A stretch of DNA of 64,000 bases. It comes from Pectobacterium punjabense. Its GTDB lineage: Bacteria; Pseudomonadota; Gammaproteobacteria; Enterobacterales; Enterobacteriaceae. A program made the translations under genes and the position numbers. Within the stretch, counting starts at the first letter, position 1. Every line of letters begins with the position of its first letter. This document shows positions 19,820-29,819 of the stretch, one piece after another. The notes under the pieces were generated by a model. It saw only the letters and a program-made list of their open reading frames with translations. It was not told the DNA's origin and made no database searches. The stretch is from contig NZ_CP038498.1 in assembly GCF_012427845.1 (NCBI RefSeq), forward strand, positions 4,402,001-4,466,000, written 5' to 3'.

Positions 19820-20640
19820 AAATGAATAAATCCATCGTAGACATGCGTTGCAGGTCCGGTCATGAATAACGGATGCCCCGGCCCATCCCACTGAATATCC
19901 AACTCTCCGCCCGGCAGCGATACGCGAACTTTCGCGGACAATAATCCCTGCTGGATACCGACCGCCACGGCCGCACACGCGCCGCTACCACACGCCTGCG
20001 TTTCTCCCGCGCCGCGCTCGTATACGCGCAAACGGACAGTCTGGCTATCGACAATCTGCATAAAGCCAATGTTGGCGCGTTCAGGAAAGCGTTCGTGGCT
20101 TTCCAGCAATGGTCCCAGCGTTTCCACCTTCGCCGTTTCCACGTCTTCAACCTGAATCACACAATGCGGATTGCCCATCGACACCACACCACAAAGCACC
20201 GTATGTTCGTCGGCACGCATGATGTAGGTTTTCTCCGCTTTGACCGCGCGAAAAGGTACCTGTTGCGGCTCGAAATTCGGCTCACCCATGTTGACGCGCA
20301 CCAGCTCATCATCCGTCACAGAGAGCACCATCCGGCCAGTCTGCGTACTCACGGCGATATCACGCTTGTTGGTCAACCCTTTCAGGCGAACAAAACGGGC
20401 GAAACAGCGCGCGCCATTACCACACTGCGCCACTTCACTCCCATCCGCGTTAAAAATGCGGTAATGAAAATCCAGTTCAGGATCGTAGGGCGGCTCGACC
20501 ACCAATAGTTGGTCGAAACCCACACCACAGTGCCGATCCGCCAAACGGCGAATCAGTTCGGGTGAAAAATAAACGTTTTGCGTAACGGCATCAACAACCA
20601 TGAAATCGTTGCCTAATCCGTGCATCTTAGCGAACTGCAT
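19816..20640 (-). CDS. dapF: Diaminopimelate epimerase
   Basis: Product of 274 residues. The two catalytic cysteines are visible, the first in [12 protein letters not shown] near residue 73 and the second in [14 protein letters not shown] near residue 217. DapF converts LL- to meso-diaminopimelate for lysine and peptidoglycan synthesis in the cytoplasm. It is preceded by lptM with a 77-base gap and followed by overlapping yigA, the standard enterobacterial order. Confidence 0.98.
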   Translation of the reverse strand: MQFAKMHGLGNDFMVVDAVTQNVYFSPELIRRLADRHCGVGFDQLLVVEPPYDPELDFHYRIFNADGSEVAQCGNGARCFARFVRLKGLTNKRDIAVSTQTGRMVLSVTDDELVRVNMGEPNFEPQQVPFRAVKAEKTYIMRADEHTVLCGVVSMGNPHCVIQVEDVETAKVETLGPLLESHERFPERANIGFMQIVDSQTVRLRVYERGAGETQACGSGACAAVAVGIQQGLLSAKVRVSLPGGELDIQWDGPGHPLFMTGPATHVYDGFIHL

Positions 20641-20717
20641 TATCCTGACTCCCCCGCTTACTTAACCGGGCGCGATAAACGTATACGTGACCTGTTATTA
20701 TTTGTTGTCGTCACACA

Positions 20718-20885
20718 TTAAGGACGCATTGACGGTTTCTTTTGTGGCGGCTGGTTCTCATTTTGCTGAGTCGTTGACGCGCCGGACTTGCTATCGGTTG
20801 GCATATAAAGCGGACCTTTCAGGCCGCAACCGAGTAAACTTACCACTGATAACACCAGAAGAAGTGGGCGAAACACGTTTTTCAT
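20718..20885 (-). CDS. lptM: LPS-assembly lipoprotein LptM (YifL)
   Basis: Small lipoprotein of 55 residues. The start at ATG 20885 (MKNVFRPLL) is six codons inside the longer frame and matches the family. The lipobox LLGC is followed by GLKGPLYMPTD, the hallmark LptM/YifL segment. LptM helps mature the LptDE translocon at the outer membrane. The C-terminal tail is short, polar and Gln/Pro/Lys rich. It is divergent from cyaY and upstream of dapF. Confidence 0.92.
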   Translation of the reverse strand: MKNVFRPLLLVLSVVSLLGCGLKGPLYMPTDSKSGASTTQQNENQPPQKKPSMRP

Positions 20886-20962
20886 TACGTTAAGACCTGT
20901 CATTAATACTCGTATGCTCTCTATAATCGCAGGTGGATCATGAAAATCAATAGGAATCGAAA

Positions 20963-21283
20963 ATGAACGATAGCGAGTTCCACCAATTAGCCGACGAACT
21001 CATGCTTCAGTTGGAAGAAACGCTGGATCGGTTTGAGGGCGATGCCGACATCGATTACGAAATCAACGGCGGCGTGATGACGCTGAGTTTTGAGAACGGC
21101 AGCAAAATCGTGATTAATCGGCAGGAGCCGCTGCACCAAATCTGGTTAGCGACCAAAGCAGGTGGCTACCACTTCACCCTTCAGGCAGAACGCTGGATAT
21201 GCAATCGCAGCGGTGAAGACTTTCTCACATTGCTGTCATCCGCCTGCTCGACGCAGGCCGGGGAAACCGTTCACTTCGAGTAA
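20963..21283 (+). CDS. cyaY: Frataxin-like iron-binding protein CyaY
   Basis: Product of 106 residues with the frataxin fold: an acidic first helix ([20 protein letters not shown]) followed by the sheet residues [20 protein letters not shown]. CyaY binds iron and modulates IscS-driven iron-sulfur cluster assembly. AGGA precedes the start. It is divergent from lptM. In E. coli its convergent neighbour is cyaA, whereas here an MFS gene lies between. Confidence 0.97.
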   Translation: MNDSEFHQLADELMLQLEETLDRFEGDADIDYEINGGVMTLSFENGSKIVINRQEPLHQIWLATKAGGYHFTLQAERWICNRSGEDFLTLLSSACSTQAGETVHFE

Positions 21284-21320
21284 CTGCCGCATTTTCAATG
21301 GCATCACGGTTCAGCATACC

Positions 21321-22493
21321 TCAGCGCCGCCCCAGAACGATCGGCACCAGTACCAGCAACAACAGCATCCCAATACCGACCATATTCACCAGCGGCCAGC
21401 CGCTGGTTAGCGCCATCAGGCTACCGGCAGACAGCGACGCCAGTGCATTAGGCAGGTAAATCAGCAACGAGTTAATGCCCTGCAAGCGAGATTTATGCAC
21501 AGAATGGGTAAAAGCATTCAGCATAAATGTTCCACCGTTGAACATAAACGCCCACCCGATGCCAAACAACATCAGCGCAAAAAGAAAGTACCAGAACGTC
21601 AAACCACTCAGCGCGACCACCACACCAACCACGTTACAAACCACGCCGATCGCCACAACCTGAACCGGCGTCAACCGTTTCGCTAGCAGCACTAATAGCA
21701 GTGCAGGCGCATACATAGCGACAAAATGCCATTGCAACACCGTCGCGCTGTGGCCAACGGAAAAGTGGTGCTGGTGCATCGCCAACGGCACCGAGTTCAT
21801 TAATAGCGTCATCACCACAAATCCGACGGAACAACTTGCGGTTCCCAACACAAATGCCCGACTTTTCAGAATCGACGCCAGCGGTTCGCTACGCTGAGCG
21901 CTGGCTGTAATCATCGACATCGGGGGCAATTTAAGACCAAGCAACAGCAGTGATGTCACAATGCAGATAAATGCAGCGGCAATAAAACTGCCGAGAAACG
22001 GGTACGATGCCCAGAGTTGAGAAGATTGGCTAGCGGCAAATGGACCGAGGAAGCCCCCCAAAATACCACCGCTGATCACCCATGATATTGCTCGGTTTTT
22101 CTGCTGATTATCGGTAAAAATTTCAGCAGCCGCGAAACGATAATATTGATTAAAGGCGCAGGACATTCCCAGAACAAATGTCGAAAACACAAAGAGGGGG
22201 AAACTATGTAGCACAATCGCCAGCGCCGCCAACAGCGCCCCTGACAACCCGAGCAGCGTGCCGATGATGAACGCATTGCGCCTGCCATATTTTGTCATCA
22301 ATGAGGAAACGGCGTAGATCATCAGCGCTGCGCCGCATACCGTTGCGGTAATCGGCAGCGTGGTCAATAGAGGAACTGGCGTCATCGATACGCCAACCAG
22401 CGTAGAGCACAGCGTCATCAGGGAAATAATACTGCCGGTCAGCCCTTGTCCGAGCGCCAGCAGTATCAGATTTCGGCGTTGCAACGAATCCAT
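21321..22493 (-). CDS. MFS transporter, substrate unknown
   Basis: Product of 390 residues with about twelve hydrophobic segments and an MFS loop between helices 2 and 3 (MTKYGRRNAFIIG near residue 67). ATG 22493 follows AAGGATG. A TTG one codon upstream is less likely. I do not recognise a characterised orthologue. It lies 48 bases downstream of cyaA on the same strand, so it may be read through from cyaA. It occupies the joint where E. coli has cyaY directly facing cyaA, so it is an accessory insertion. Confidence 0.75.
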   Translation of the reverse strand: MDSLQRRNLILLALGQGLTGSIISLMTLCSTLVGVSMTPVPLLTTLPITATVCGAALMIYAVSSLMTKYGRRNAFIIGTLLGLSGALLAALAIVLHSFPLFVFSTFVLGMSCAFNQYYRFAAAEIFTDNQQKNRAISWVISGGILGGFLGPFAASQSSQLWASYPFLGSFIAAAFICIVTSLLLLGLKLPPMSMITASAQRSEPLASILKSRAFVLGTASCSVGFVVMTLLMNSVPLAMHQHHFSVGHSATVLQWHFVAMYAPALLLVLLAKRLTPVQVVAIGVVCNVVGVVVALSGLTFWYFLFALMLFGIGWAFMFNGGTFMLNAFTHSVHKSRLQGINSLLIYLPNALASLSAGSLMALTSGWPLVNMVGIGMLLLLVLVPIVLGRR

Positions 22494-22541
22494 CAATACA
22501 TCCTTTTTTGAATACGCTGAAAGCCGAGTGTCAGGTGGCTA

Positions 22542-25100
22542 CTAGAGAATCTGTAGTCGCTGCTTCATCGTCATTACCTCATCCCCGACCACGGGCGTAA
22601 TGCACAGATGAGAAAGTGCACTGCTGCGGAACGGGATGACCTGCGTGCGGCCGTCCAACTGTACAATTTGGTAGAACTGCGGCAGGTTGAAATTGATAAA
22701 GCTAGAACCGTAAGTAAAGCGATCGTGCGAAGACGAATAGAAACGGCTGACATCGCGCACCAGTTCTTCCTTGCTGCCTTCACAGTGGTGATACACCTCA
22801 ACGCGGTTTGACTCATCGAGAATATAGATATTAAAACCTTGATTCTCCGTCACATCTTCAAAGAAGAATTGGATGATCCCTTCACTCGCGACACCATCAA
22901 CCACTGGCGGTAAATGCACATGGTTGGTTTCAACCTGAACGGGCTGGCCTTGCAGCTTATTGTTAGAAATCGCGCCATAAAACTCGACCGCGTTTTCCAG
23001 CTTCTGCACTGACACACTCAACCGCTCAAAGAACAGCCCCCAGGTTTGCCCCGCCACTTTCACCGCTTTGAAGCGCCCAGGCTCCTGCTGACGCGTACTG
23101 GTCAGGCGCAGCTCAATACATTCGGACACCAGTTGCTGAACACGAGTACGAATCAACCCACGCAGGTGCTGGCTGTAGCAAAACACTTCCAGTGATTCCG
23201 GCAGCGCCGCATCCTGATGCATTTTGCCCAGAATAGTTTTCAACGCTTCCAACACCGCCTGCTCGCCGCTGAAATGCAGAGTACGCACTTCGTTCCACGA
23301 GTTGCGATACAGCAGGTCGATACTGCCGACCAAACACTGCTGCTGCTGGCCGAAACTAAATACATCCAGATGACGGAAATCGAAATGCACCACCTGATTG
23401 CGAAACGCCGCCGTCGGATCGTGTTCCAAATTGACGATAATCGCCAGATGGCGAATTTCACACGGGCTGTACAGCGCCTTCGGCGTAGGTGCGGGCAGGC
23501 GCAGCGGGAAATGGCTGGCGACATCGTCCACCAGCGCTTGCAGACGCGTGATATCACACAGCTCGTTGCCTTTGATGTACAGGCGCGTATTGGGTGTCAG
23601 CAGGCCATTAAAATATGCCCACGCCACCAGCTTGTTCAGATAGCGGTTATATTCCAACGGCTGGTGGCTGATGATCGCATCCATCGACGGTGCCTGATTG
23701 TACAGGTACCAGCCAGAACGGTTAGCACGACCCGGTGGAACATAGATAAAGGTTAAGTTCGGCTCTGACAAATCAGGCGAAATTTGTGGGTTCAGCAGAG
23801 TGACCTTGCCCGGCAACGCTTCAAACGCGGCGTACAGTTTACGCGTCAATACACCGATATCCTGCGGGCTCGCGCTGACGCTCAGATTATTGCGGCGGGC
23901 GAAGCGGATCAGGTTGCGATAGGTCTGCATCATCGCATCCAGCAGCTCATTATGCGCTTCGCGTACCTGTTCAATTTTCCAGTTAGCGCGGTTATCCAGC
24001 ATGGCCAGATGCTCGTCGCTCCAGCCCCATTCCTGCACCAGTTGGCTCAGAATCTGCCGCCGCCAGCCGACACAGGCTTGTTCTCTGGAGAGCTTTTCAC
24101 ACACTTTTAAATAGAAACATCGACGCGCCAGATCGAGGCGCGTGGGATCGTTAATCGCCGTCAGATAGTGCGTAACGCGATCCAACATCATGCAGTAAGG
24201 ATCGAGGCCAAAAGAGACAATCTCACCATCATGCAGACGTTTTTTAATTTCAGTCGACAGCAGGCTGGTATCCGGGTATTCCCAAGAATAGGCTTCCAAC
24301 AGCAGCGTTTTCAGCACAGCTTTATACGGGGAATCGATACTTTTATAGAGCTGCCAAAGGCTCGCACCAAAATACTCTTCCGCCGAAAGCGTGCTTAATC
24401 CACCTAAATCCATCCACTCGTTCGGTGCCAGCGCGCCCTGCGAGTACAGCGACAGCACATAATCGTCGTAGTGGGATTCTTCTTCGACCGGCACCATATT
24501 CCACAGAATACGTTTACCCGCCATACGCACAGCGGTGCGGTAAAATTCGTCAAGCAACAGGATGTGTTGCATGGTGCCGCAGTCTTCACCGCTCAGGCTA
24601 CCGCTTTCATTATGGCGGAAACGACTTTCATCCATCAGGAAGAAGCTGACTTCAGCGCCCTGCGCAGCGGCCCACTGCTCCAGCAGCGTACATTTTTTCT
24701 GTAAGAGCTGGCGTTCTTCGCTATCCAGCCAGGATTGATGGCACACCCAGATATCGAGATCAGAGCTACAGCTCTGCCCGATAGACGAAGTGCTTCCCAT
24801 TGAATAGATGCCCGTGATCGGCAGTTCGCCCTGCGGATGAGAGCTGTCAAACTGACCCCAACGCAACGCGATGCCATCAAGGTACTGTTGTTGCTTTTCA
24901 TCAGGCGTGTGAGTGCAGATACCGTGAGGCACCTTGCCTTCAAGGTAGCCGGGCATCAACGGGTGATGATGATGTAATAAAATGGGCAGAAGACTGTAAA
25001 CCTGCTGAAAAGCTGGCTTCATTGCTCCCAGAGCACGGTCAACACGCAGTTGGTTGATCGCATCCAGTCTTTGCTTCAAAGTCTCGATGTAGAAGTACAA
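22542..25100 (-). CDS. cyaA: Class I adenylate cyclase
   Basis: Product of 852 residues, collinear with E. coli CyaA. The N-terminal catalytic domain has [17 protein letters not shown] near residue 103, including the metal-binding aspartates of DLDIW. The C-terminal half is regulatory. The enzyme makes cAMP from ATP and is stimulated through phosphorylated EIIA-Glc. The start is TTG at 25100, as in E. coli, where the weak UUG start limits expression. A conserved CRP site lies about 100 bases upstream. The extreme C-terminus differs from E. coli. Confidence 0.97.
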   Translation of the reverse strand: MYFYIETLKQRLDAINQLRVDRALGAMKPAFQQVYSLLPILLHHHHPLMPGYLEGKVPHGICTHTPDEKQQQYLDGIALRWGQFDSSHPQGELPITGIYSMGSTSSIGQSCSSDLDIWVCHQSWLDSEERQLLQKKCTLLEQWAAAQGAEVSFFLMDESRFRHNESGSLSGEDCGTMQHILLLDEFYRTAVRMAGKRILWNMVPVEEESHYDDYVLSLYSQGALAPNEWMDLGGLSTLSAEEYFGASLWQLYKSIDSPYKAVLKTLLLEAYSWEYPDTSLLSTEIKKRLHDGEIVSFGLDPYCMMLDRVTHYLTAINDPTRLDLARRCFYLKVCEKLSREQACVGWRRQILSQLVQEWGWSDEHLAMLDNRANWKIEQVREAHNELLDAMMQTYRNLIRFARRNNLSVSASPQDIGVLTRKLYAAFEALPGKVTLLNPQISPDLSEPNLTFIYVPPGRANRSGWYLYNQAPSMDAIISHQPLEYNRYLNKLVAWAYFNGLLTPNTRLYIKGNELCDITRLQALVDDVASHFPLRLPAPTPKALYSPCEIRHLAIIVNLEHDPTAAFRNQVVHFDFRHLDVFSFGQQQQCLVGSIDLLYRNSWNEVRTLHFSGEQAVLEALKTILGKMHQDAALPESLEVFCYSQHLRGLIRTRVQQLVSECIELRLTSTRQQEPGRFKAVKVAGQTWGLFFERLSVSVQKLENAVEFYGAISNNKLQGQPVQVETNHVHLPPVVDGVASEGIIQFFFEDVTENQGFNIYILDESNRVEVYHHCEGSKEELVRDVSRFYSSSHDRFTYGSSFINFNLPQFYQIVQLDGRTQVIPFRSSALSHLCITPVVGDEVMTMKQRLQIL

Positions 25101-25198
25101 GACGCTTCGCCTGATTTATCCCAGTGCCTAGAAAAACCCCGTGTTCCAAACTCGCCAATGATAAAATTAGAAGAATGTGTGGCGAATTATTGCTGGAA

Positions 25199-25216
25199 AC
25201 GTGATCAATTTAACAC
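25199..25216 (-). promoter_or_regulatory. CRP site for autorepression of cyaA
   Basis: On the minus strand the sequence GTGTTAAATTGATCACG is the same as I remember for the E. coli cyaA P2 CRP site, where cAMP-CRP represses cyaA. It lies about 100 bases upstream of the TTG start. Confidence 0.8.
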
Positions 25217-25316
25217 CTTGCTGATTGGGCGTAAAGAAAGTAAAGAAAGTTAGACTTATCTATCTTGCTTTATTGCGAATTTCTCTACCCGACTGCATCA
25301 GCCCGGTCTCCTTACT

Positions 25317-25585
25317 CGTCATACTTCAAGTTGCATGTGCGTTGGCTGCGCTACTCGGTACACTTACGTGCACCTCGCCCCGTTGGGGCCGCTGCCAGCA
25401 GCGTTCAAATCTGCCTTTGGCAGATTTGTCAGTCGCCCGAATCACTTACTTGTGTAAGCTCATCGGGACTCCTTCCCTTGCCGCGTTATTCGGCCTTATG
25501 GCCTCACCCCTTCGGGGTCAGCACAAGCGCTGTTCAAAAACGCCTTGCCGTTTTTGTCCTGAAACTCGAATTATTTAGAGTATAT
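25317..25585. repeat. ERIC-like modular repeat, copy A
   Basis: A 269-base non-coding element between cyaA and hemC. Its ends (CGTCATACTTCAAGTTGCATG and CTCGAATTATTTAGAGTATA) are imperfect inverted repeats shared with copies B and C. The interior differs: it has hairpins AAATCTGCC/GGCAGATTT and AAAAACG/CGTTTTT, each preceded by GTTC and followed by GTC, plus a degenerate ERIC core (CACTTACTTGTGTAAGCTC). Apart from promoters for cyaA and hemC, I see nothing else in 25101-25705. Confidence 0.8.
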
Positions 25586-25705
25586 CTAGATTTGCGGCAC
25601 CCGAATTTCAGACCGTTTTAAAAGGCGCGCCGCTCATGCCCACAACCTGACACCAACGCACCATCAGTGATACGATGGCGGAAAATGATAAAAACGGTAT
25701 CAAGC

Positions 25706-26647
25706 ATGTTAGCCAATATTATTAGAATTGCCACCCGACAAAGCCCGCTAGCCCTATGGCAAGCACGATATGTTCAGCAGTGTTTGAACCATCTCTATCC
25801 CGATTTACAGGTGGAACTGGTGCCGATGGTAACCCGCGGCGACATCATTCTGGATACGCCACTGGCAAAGGTTGGTGGTAAGGGATTGTTTGTTAAAGAG
25901 CTGGAATTAGCACTGCTCGAAGGACGCGCCGATATCGCCGTTCATTCCATGAAAGATGTGCCTGTCGAGTTTCCCGATGGCCTTGGCCTGACCACCATTT
26001 GTGAACGTGACGACCCACGCGACGCTTTTGTTTCCAATCATTACGACAGCCTCGATCAATTACCGGAGGGCAGTTGTGTCGGTACCTCCAGTCTGCGTCG
26101 CCAGTGCCAACTGCGCGCCCGGCGCCCCGATCTGGTGATTCGTGATTTGCGCGGTAATGTCGGCACGCGTCTGTCAAAACTGGACAACGGCGAGTATGAC
26201 GCCATTATTCTTGCCGTCGCGGGTCTGAAACGCCTTGGACTTGAAGAACGCATCCGCAGTGCGTTAAGCCCGGAAGAGTCTCTGCCTGCTGTCGGGCAAG
26301 GCGCTATCGGCATCGAATGCCGTTTGGATGACGATCGCATTCGCCAGCTCCTTGCTCCACTCAATCACACCGAGACCGCTGCCCGCGTACTGGCTGAACG
26401 TGCGATGAATGTACGTCTTGAAGGTGGCTGTCAGGTGCCGATTGGTAGCTACGCCGAGCTGGAAGGCGATACGCTATGGTTACGCGCGCTGGTTGGTGCA
26501 CCGGATGGCAGCCAGATGATTGTCGGTGAACGTAAAGGAAGCATCGTCGATGCTGAAAAAATCGGTATTGCCTTGGCTGAAGAGCTGTTAGCGAAAGGGG
26601 CTAGCGCCATCCTTCAGGCCGTTTATCAAGGGTCAAGTTCATCATGA
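25706..26647 (+). CDS. hemC: Porphobilinogen deaminase
   Basis: Product of 313 residues from ATG 25706 ([20 protein letters not shown]). Upstream in-frame ATGs at 25667 and 25685 do not fit the family. The cofactor-binding Cys is in EGGCQVPIG near residue 242. HemC joins four porphobilinogens into hydroxymethylbilane in heme and siroheme synthesis. It overlaps hemD by four bases (ATGA), starting the hemCDXY operon. Confidence 0.97.
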   Translation: MLANIIRIATRQSPLALWQARYVQQCLNHLYPDLQVELVPMVTRGDIILDTPLAKVGGKGLFVKELELALLEGRADIAVHSMKDVPVEFPDGLGLTTICERDDPRDAFVSNHYDSLDQLPEGSCVGTSSLRRQCQLRARRPDLVIRDLRGNVGTRLSKLDNGEYDAIILAVAGLKRLGLEERIRSALSPEESLPAVGQGAIGIECRLDDDRIRQLLAPLNHTETAARVLAERAMNVRLEGGCQVPIGSYAELEGDTLWLRALVGAPDGSQMIVGERKGSIVDAEKIGIALAEELLAKGASAILQAVYQGSSSS

Positions 26648-27384
26648 CGATTCTGGTTACCCGTCCGTCACCCGCTGGCGAACAACTGGTGACCCGTTTA
26701 AGGAAGCTCGGCTATCACGCCTGGCACAGCCCGCTGATCGAGTTTTCGCCTGGACGAGAACTCGCTGGTCTGCCTGCACAATTACAAGCGCTACACGCCG
26801 ACGATCTGGTGTTTGCACTCTCACAACACGCGATTCATTACGCCGATCCCATGCTGGCACGCACGGGCATAAGCTGGCCTGCGCATCTCGCTTATTATGC
26901 CATTGGCCGAACCACAGCACTGGCGCTGCATAAAATCAGCGCACACCCTGTCACCTATCCGCCTGAACGTGAAACCAGCGAAACGCTATTGCAGCTCCCT
27001 GAGCTGCAAGATGTTGCAGGGAGACGTGCTCTAATACTGCGCGGTAATGGCGGAAGGGAATTATTGGGAGAAACATTAACTGAGCGGGGTGTACAGGTCA
27101 TCTACTGTGAATGCTATCAGCGTAGAGATGTTCACTATGATGGTTCGGAACAAAGCCGCCACTGGCAGCAAATAGGCATCGACAAGCTGGTGATTACCAG
27201 CGGAGAAATGCTACAACGGATCTATACTTTAGTACCTGATTACTATCGGGCTTCCTGGTTACTTGGCTGCCAGTTGATCGTCGTCAGTGAACGACTGGCA
27301 GAACAGGCACGTCAGTTCGGCTGGCATGATATCCGGGTGGCCGATAACGCCGATAACGATGCGCTTGTGCGCGCACTACAATAA
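26644..27384 (+). CDS. hemD: Uroporphyrinogen-III synthase
   Basis: Product of 246 residues with low overall conservation, as is usual for HemD. Recognisable segments are [13 protein letters not shown] at the N-terminus, [15 protein letters not shown] near residue 58 and [13 protein letters not shown] near residue 181. It cyclises and inverts hydroxymethylbilane to uroporphyrinogen III. Its ATG overlaps the hemC stop, implying coupled translation. Confidence 0.95.
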   Translation: MTILVTRPSPAGEQLVTRLRKLGYHAWHSPLIEFSPGRELAGLPAQLQALHADDLVFALSQHAIHYADPMLARTGISWPAHLAYYAIGRTTALALHKISAHPVTYPPERETSETLLQLPELQDVAGRRALILRGNGGRELLGETLTERGVQVIYCECYQRRDVHYDGSEQSRHWQQIGIDKLVITSGEMLQRIYTLVPDYYRASWLLGCQLIVVSERLAEQARQFGWHDIRVADNADNDALVRALQ

Positions 27385-27407
27385 ACCTGATCATGGGATG
27401 TACCATT

Positions 27408-28532
27408 ATGACGGAACACAATACCCCCACAGCTCCATCCGACGAGGTTGCTGAACGGGTTGAACCCGCTCATCAGCAGCAAGATCCCGTACCACAGCCC
27501 AAGCGCAGTGGTGCCATACTAGGGGCGATCGCCATCGTGGTTGCGCTGGCAATAGGCGCGGGCTTGTATTATCACGGCCACCAGCAGGCACAGAGAGAAA
27601 CTGCCTCGCTTCAACGTCTGGAATCACAGCTAAACGCATTGCAACAGCAGCATAAGCAAGAACAGCAGCAGTGGCTGGACGCTCAGCAGCAGCAAAGTAA
27701 AGCGCAGGACAGCGCCACACAGCGTCTTGAGGCATTAACGCGTCAATCAGACGAGCTGCGCGATAAGCTGGCGGCACTTTCCAGCCATGACACCAATACC
27801 TGGCTGATCGCTCAGGCAGATTTTCTGGTGAAACTGGCAGGACGCAAGCTGTGGAGCGACAAAGATGTCACCACCGCAGGCGCATTGTTGAAGAGCGCGG
27901 ATGCCAGTCTGGCAGAAATGAACGACCCTAGCCTGATAGACCTCCGTCGCGCATTGACCAGCGATATCAGCGCGCTGGCTGGCGTGAGCCAGGTTGATTT
28001 TGATGGCATCATTCTCAAAGTGAACCAGCTCACCGACCAATTGGACAACTTGCAACTCGCCGACAACAACACCGATGAAGCGCCGATGGACGCTAACAGT
28101 ACGGAGTTGTCCGCGTCATTGAGCGAGTGGCGCCAGAATCTGAGCAAAAGCTGGCACAACTTCATGGCTGATTTCATCACCATTCGCCGCCGTGACAGCG
28201 CCGCGGAACCACTGCTGGCACCGAATCAGGATGTATATCTACGTGAGAATATCCGCTCACGCCTATTGGTCGCCGCACAGGCCATTCCTCGTCACCAGAA
28301 CGAAGTGTACAAACAATCGCTGGAAACGGCCGCAACCTGGGTCCGCGCCTACTTCGATACCACCGACCCCACGACGCAGGCCTTTTTGGATCAGTTGGAT
28401 ACCTTAAGCCAACAGTCGGTCTCACTGGATGTCCCAGCCGAGTTACAAAGTCAGGCACTGTTAGAAAAATTGATGCAAACGCGCGTTCGTAATTTACTGG
28501 CTCAGGCACCAGCCACACAGCAGGGAGAGTGA
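27408..28532 (+). CDS. hemX: HemX membrane protein
   Basis: Product of 374 residues from ATG 27408 ([14 protein letters not shown]), chosen over ATG 27393 by family alignment. It has a polar N-terminus, one membrane helix (about residues 36-55, [20 protein letters not shown]) and a long Gln-rich coiled coil near residues 62-125. Proteobacterial HemX was once called a uroporphyrinogen methylase, but that activity is doubtful. It is probably an inner-membrane accessory of tetrapyrrole synthesis. Confidence 0.92.
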   Translation: MTEHNTPTAPSDEVAERVEPAHQQQDPVPQPKRSGAILGAIAIVVALAIGAGLYYHGHQQAQRETASLQRLESQLNALQQQHKQEQQQWLDAQQQQSKAQDSATQRLEALTRQSDELRDKLAALSSHDTNTWLIAQADFLVKLAGRKLWSDKDVTTAGALLKSADASLAEMNDPSLIDLRRALTSDISALAGVSQVDFDGIILKVNQLTDQLDNLQLADNNTDEAPMDANSTELSASLSEWRQNLSKSWHNFMADFITIRRRDSAAEPLLAPNQDVYLRENIRSRLLVAAQAIPRHQNEVYKQSLETAATWVRAYFDTTDPTTQAFLDQLDTLSQQSVSLDVPAELQSQALLEKLMQTRVRNLLAQAPATQQGE

Positions 28533-28534
28533 GC

Positions 28535-29728
28535 ATGCTAAAGGTCTTATTGCTGTTCCTGATCCTGATCGCAGGCGTTGTGATCGGCCCAATCGTCGCA
28601 GGTCACCAAGGTTACGTCCTGATTCAGACGGATGACTATGACATTCAAACCAGCGTGACCGCTCTGGTTATTATGCTGGTGCTATTTTTCCTCGCCTTTC
28701 TAGCGGTAGAGTGGCTGCTACGTCGGCTCTTTCGCACCGGCTCCCGCACGCGGGGCTGGTTCCTCGGTCGCAAACGCACCCGCGCTAGAAAGCAGACCAA
28801 AGCTGCGCTGCTCAAGCTGGCCGAGGGGGATTATTTACAGGTAGAAAAACTGCTAACTCGCAATGCCGATCATGCCGAGCAGCCCGTAGTTAACTACCTA
28901 CTGGCAGCAGAAGCCGCGCAGCAGCGCGGTGATGAATTCCGCACCAAGCAATATCTGGAGCGTGCCGCCGAAGTTGCAGATACCGACCAGCTTCCGGTAG
29001 ATATTACGCGCGTGCGCATTCAGCTAGCCCGTAATGAAGATCATGCTGCACGTCACGGCGTGGACAAATTGCTGGAAGTCGCACCTCGTCACCCTGAAGT
29101 GTTGCGTTTAGCGGAACAGGCTTTCCTGCGCACTCACGCCTATAGCGCACTGCTGGATATTCTGCCTGCGATGCGCAAGATCAATCTGTACCCCGAAGCG
29201 CGTTTGCTGGATCTACAACAGCAGGCCTATATCGGCCTGATGAATCAAACGATGGCAGATGGTGGCAGCGAAGGGCTGAAATCATGGTGGAATAATCAGA
29301 GCCGCAAAGTACGTCACGAGATTCCACTTCAGATCGCGATGGCTGAACATTTGATCGAGTGTGACGATCATGATACTGCTCAGAAGATCATTCTCGATGG
29401 GCTCAAACGTCAATATGACGAACGTTTGATCCTGCTGATGCCTCGCCTCAAAGCTGGCAACCCCGAGCAGTTGGAAAAAATGCTACATCAGTACATCAAG
29501 CAACACGGTGCAACGCCGCTGTTAAACAGCACGTTAGGCCAGTTGCTGATGAAACACGGTGAATGGCAGCTGGCAAGCGATGCCTTCCGCACCGCGTTGG
29601 AACTGCGCCCAGACGCGTATGATTATGCCTGGCGTGCAGATGCATTAGAGCGGCTGCATCTGCCGGATGAAGCGGCACAAATGCGGCGTGAGGGGCTACT
29701 GCTCACGCTACAGCAACCCGCTAACTAA
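28535..29728 (+). CDS. hemY: HemY TPR-containing membrane protein
   Basis: Product of about 397 residues from ATG 28535 (MLKVLLLFLILIAGVVIGP). GGAGAG lies just upstream, and an in-frame GTG at 28529 overlaps that ribosome site. There are two N-terminal membrane helices (about 1-22 and 40-62), then tetratricopeptide-like helical repeats. This is the enterobacterial HemY of the hemCDXY operon, distinct from protoporphyrinogen oxidase HemY of Bacillus. It probably scaffolds late heme enzymes; its precise role is unsettled. Confidence 0.94.
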   Translation: MLKVLLLFLILIAGVVIGPIVAGHQGYVLIQTDDYDIQTSVTALVIMLVLFFLAFLAVEWLLRRLFRTGSRTRGWFLGRKRTRARKQTKAALLKLAEGDYLQVEKLLTRNADHAEQPVVNYLLAAEAAQQRGDEFRTKQYLERAAEVADTDQLPVDITRVRIQLARNEDHAARHGVDKLLEVAPRHPEVLRLAEQAFLRTHAYSALLDILPAMRKINLYPEARLLDLQQQAYIGLMNQTMADGGSEGLKSWWNNQSRKVRHEIPLQIAMAEHLIECDDHDTAQKIILDGLKRQYDERLILLMPRLKAGNPEQLEKMLHQYIKQHGATPLLNSTLGQLLMKHGEWQLASDAFRTALELRPDAYDYAWRADALERLHLPDEAAQMRREGLLLTLQQPAN

Positions 29729-29749
29729 TCACCAGGTTATCCCCTTCAT

Positions 29750-29780
29750 AAGGCTCCTTTCTGGAGCCTTATTATTTTTA
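29750..29780 (+). terminator. hemCDXY intrinsic terminator
   Basis: AAGGCTCC pairs with GGAGCCTT around a five-base loop, followed by ATTATTTTTA, 22 bases after the hemY stop. Confidence 0.85.
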
Positions 29781-29819
29781 TGTTTCGGGAGCAGGCAGTT
29801 ACCAAACATTTTCAGCAGA

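Noticed and set aside
19820..19978. N-terminal extension of YigA upstream of ATG 19819.
   Set aside because: It runs through the end of dapF; the ATGA overlap and family N-terminus support 19819.
23217..23756. Long plus-strand frame (179 codons) antisense to cyaA.
   Set aside because: It is a shadow of the highly conserved cyaA coding frame with no ribosome site or family match.
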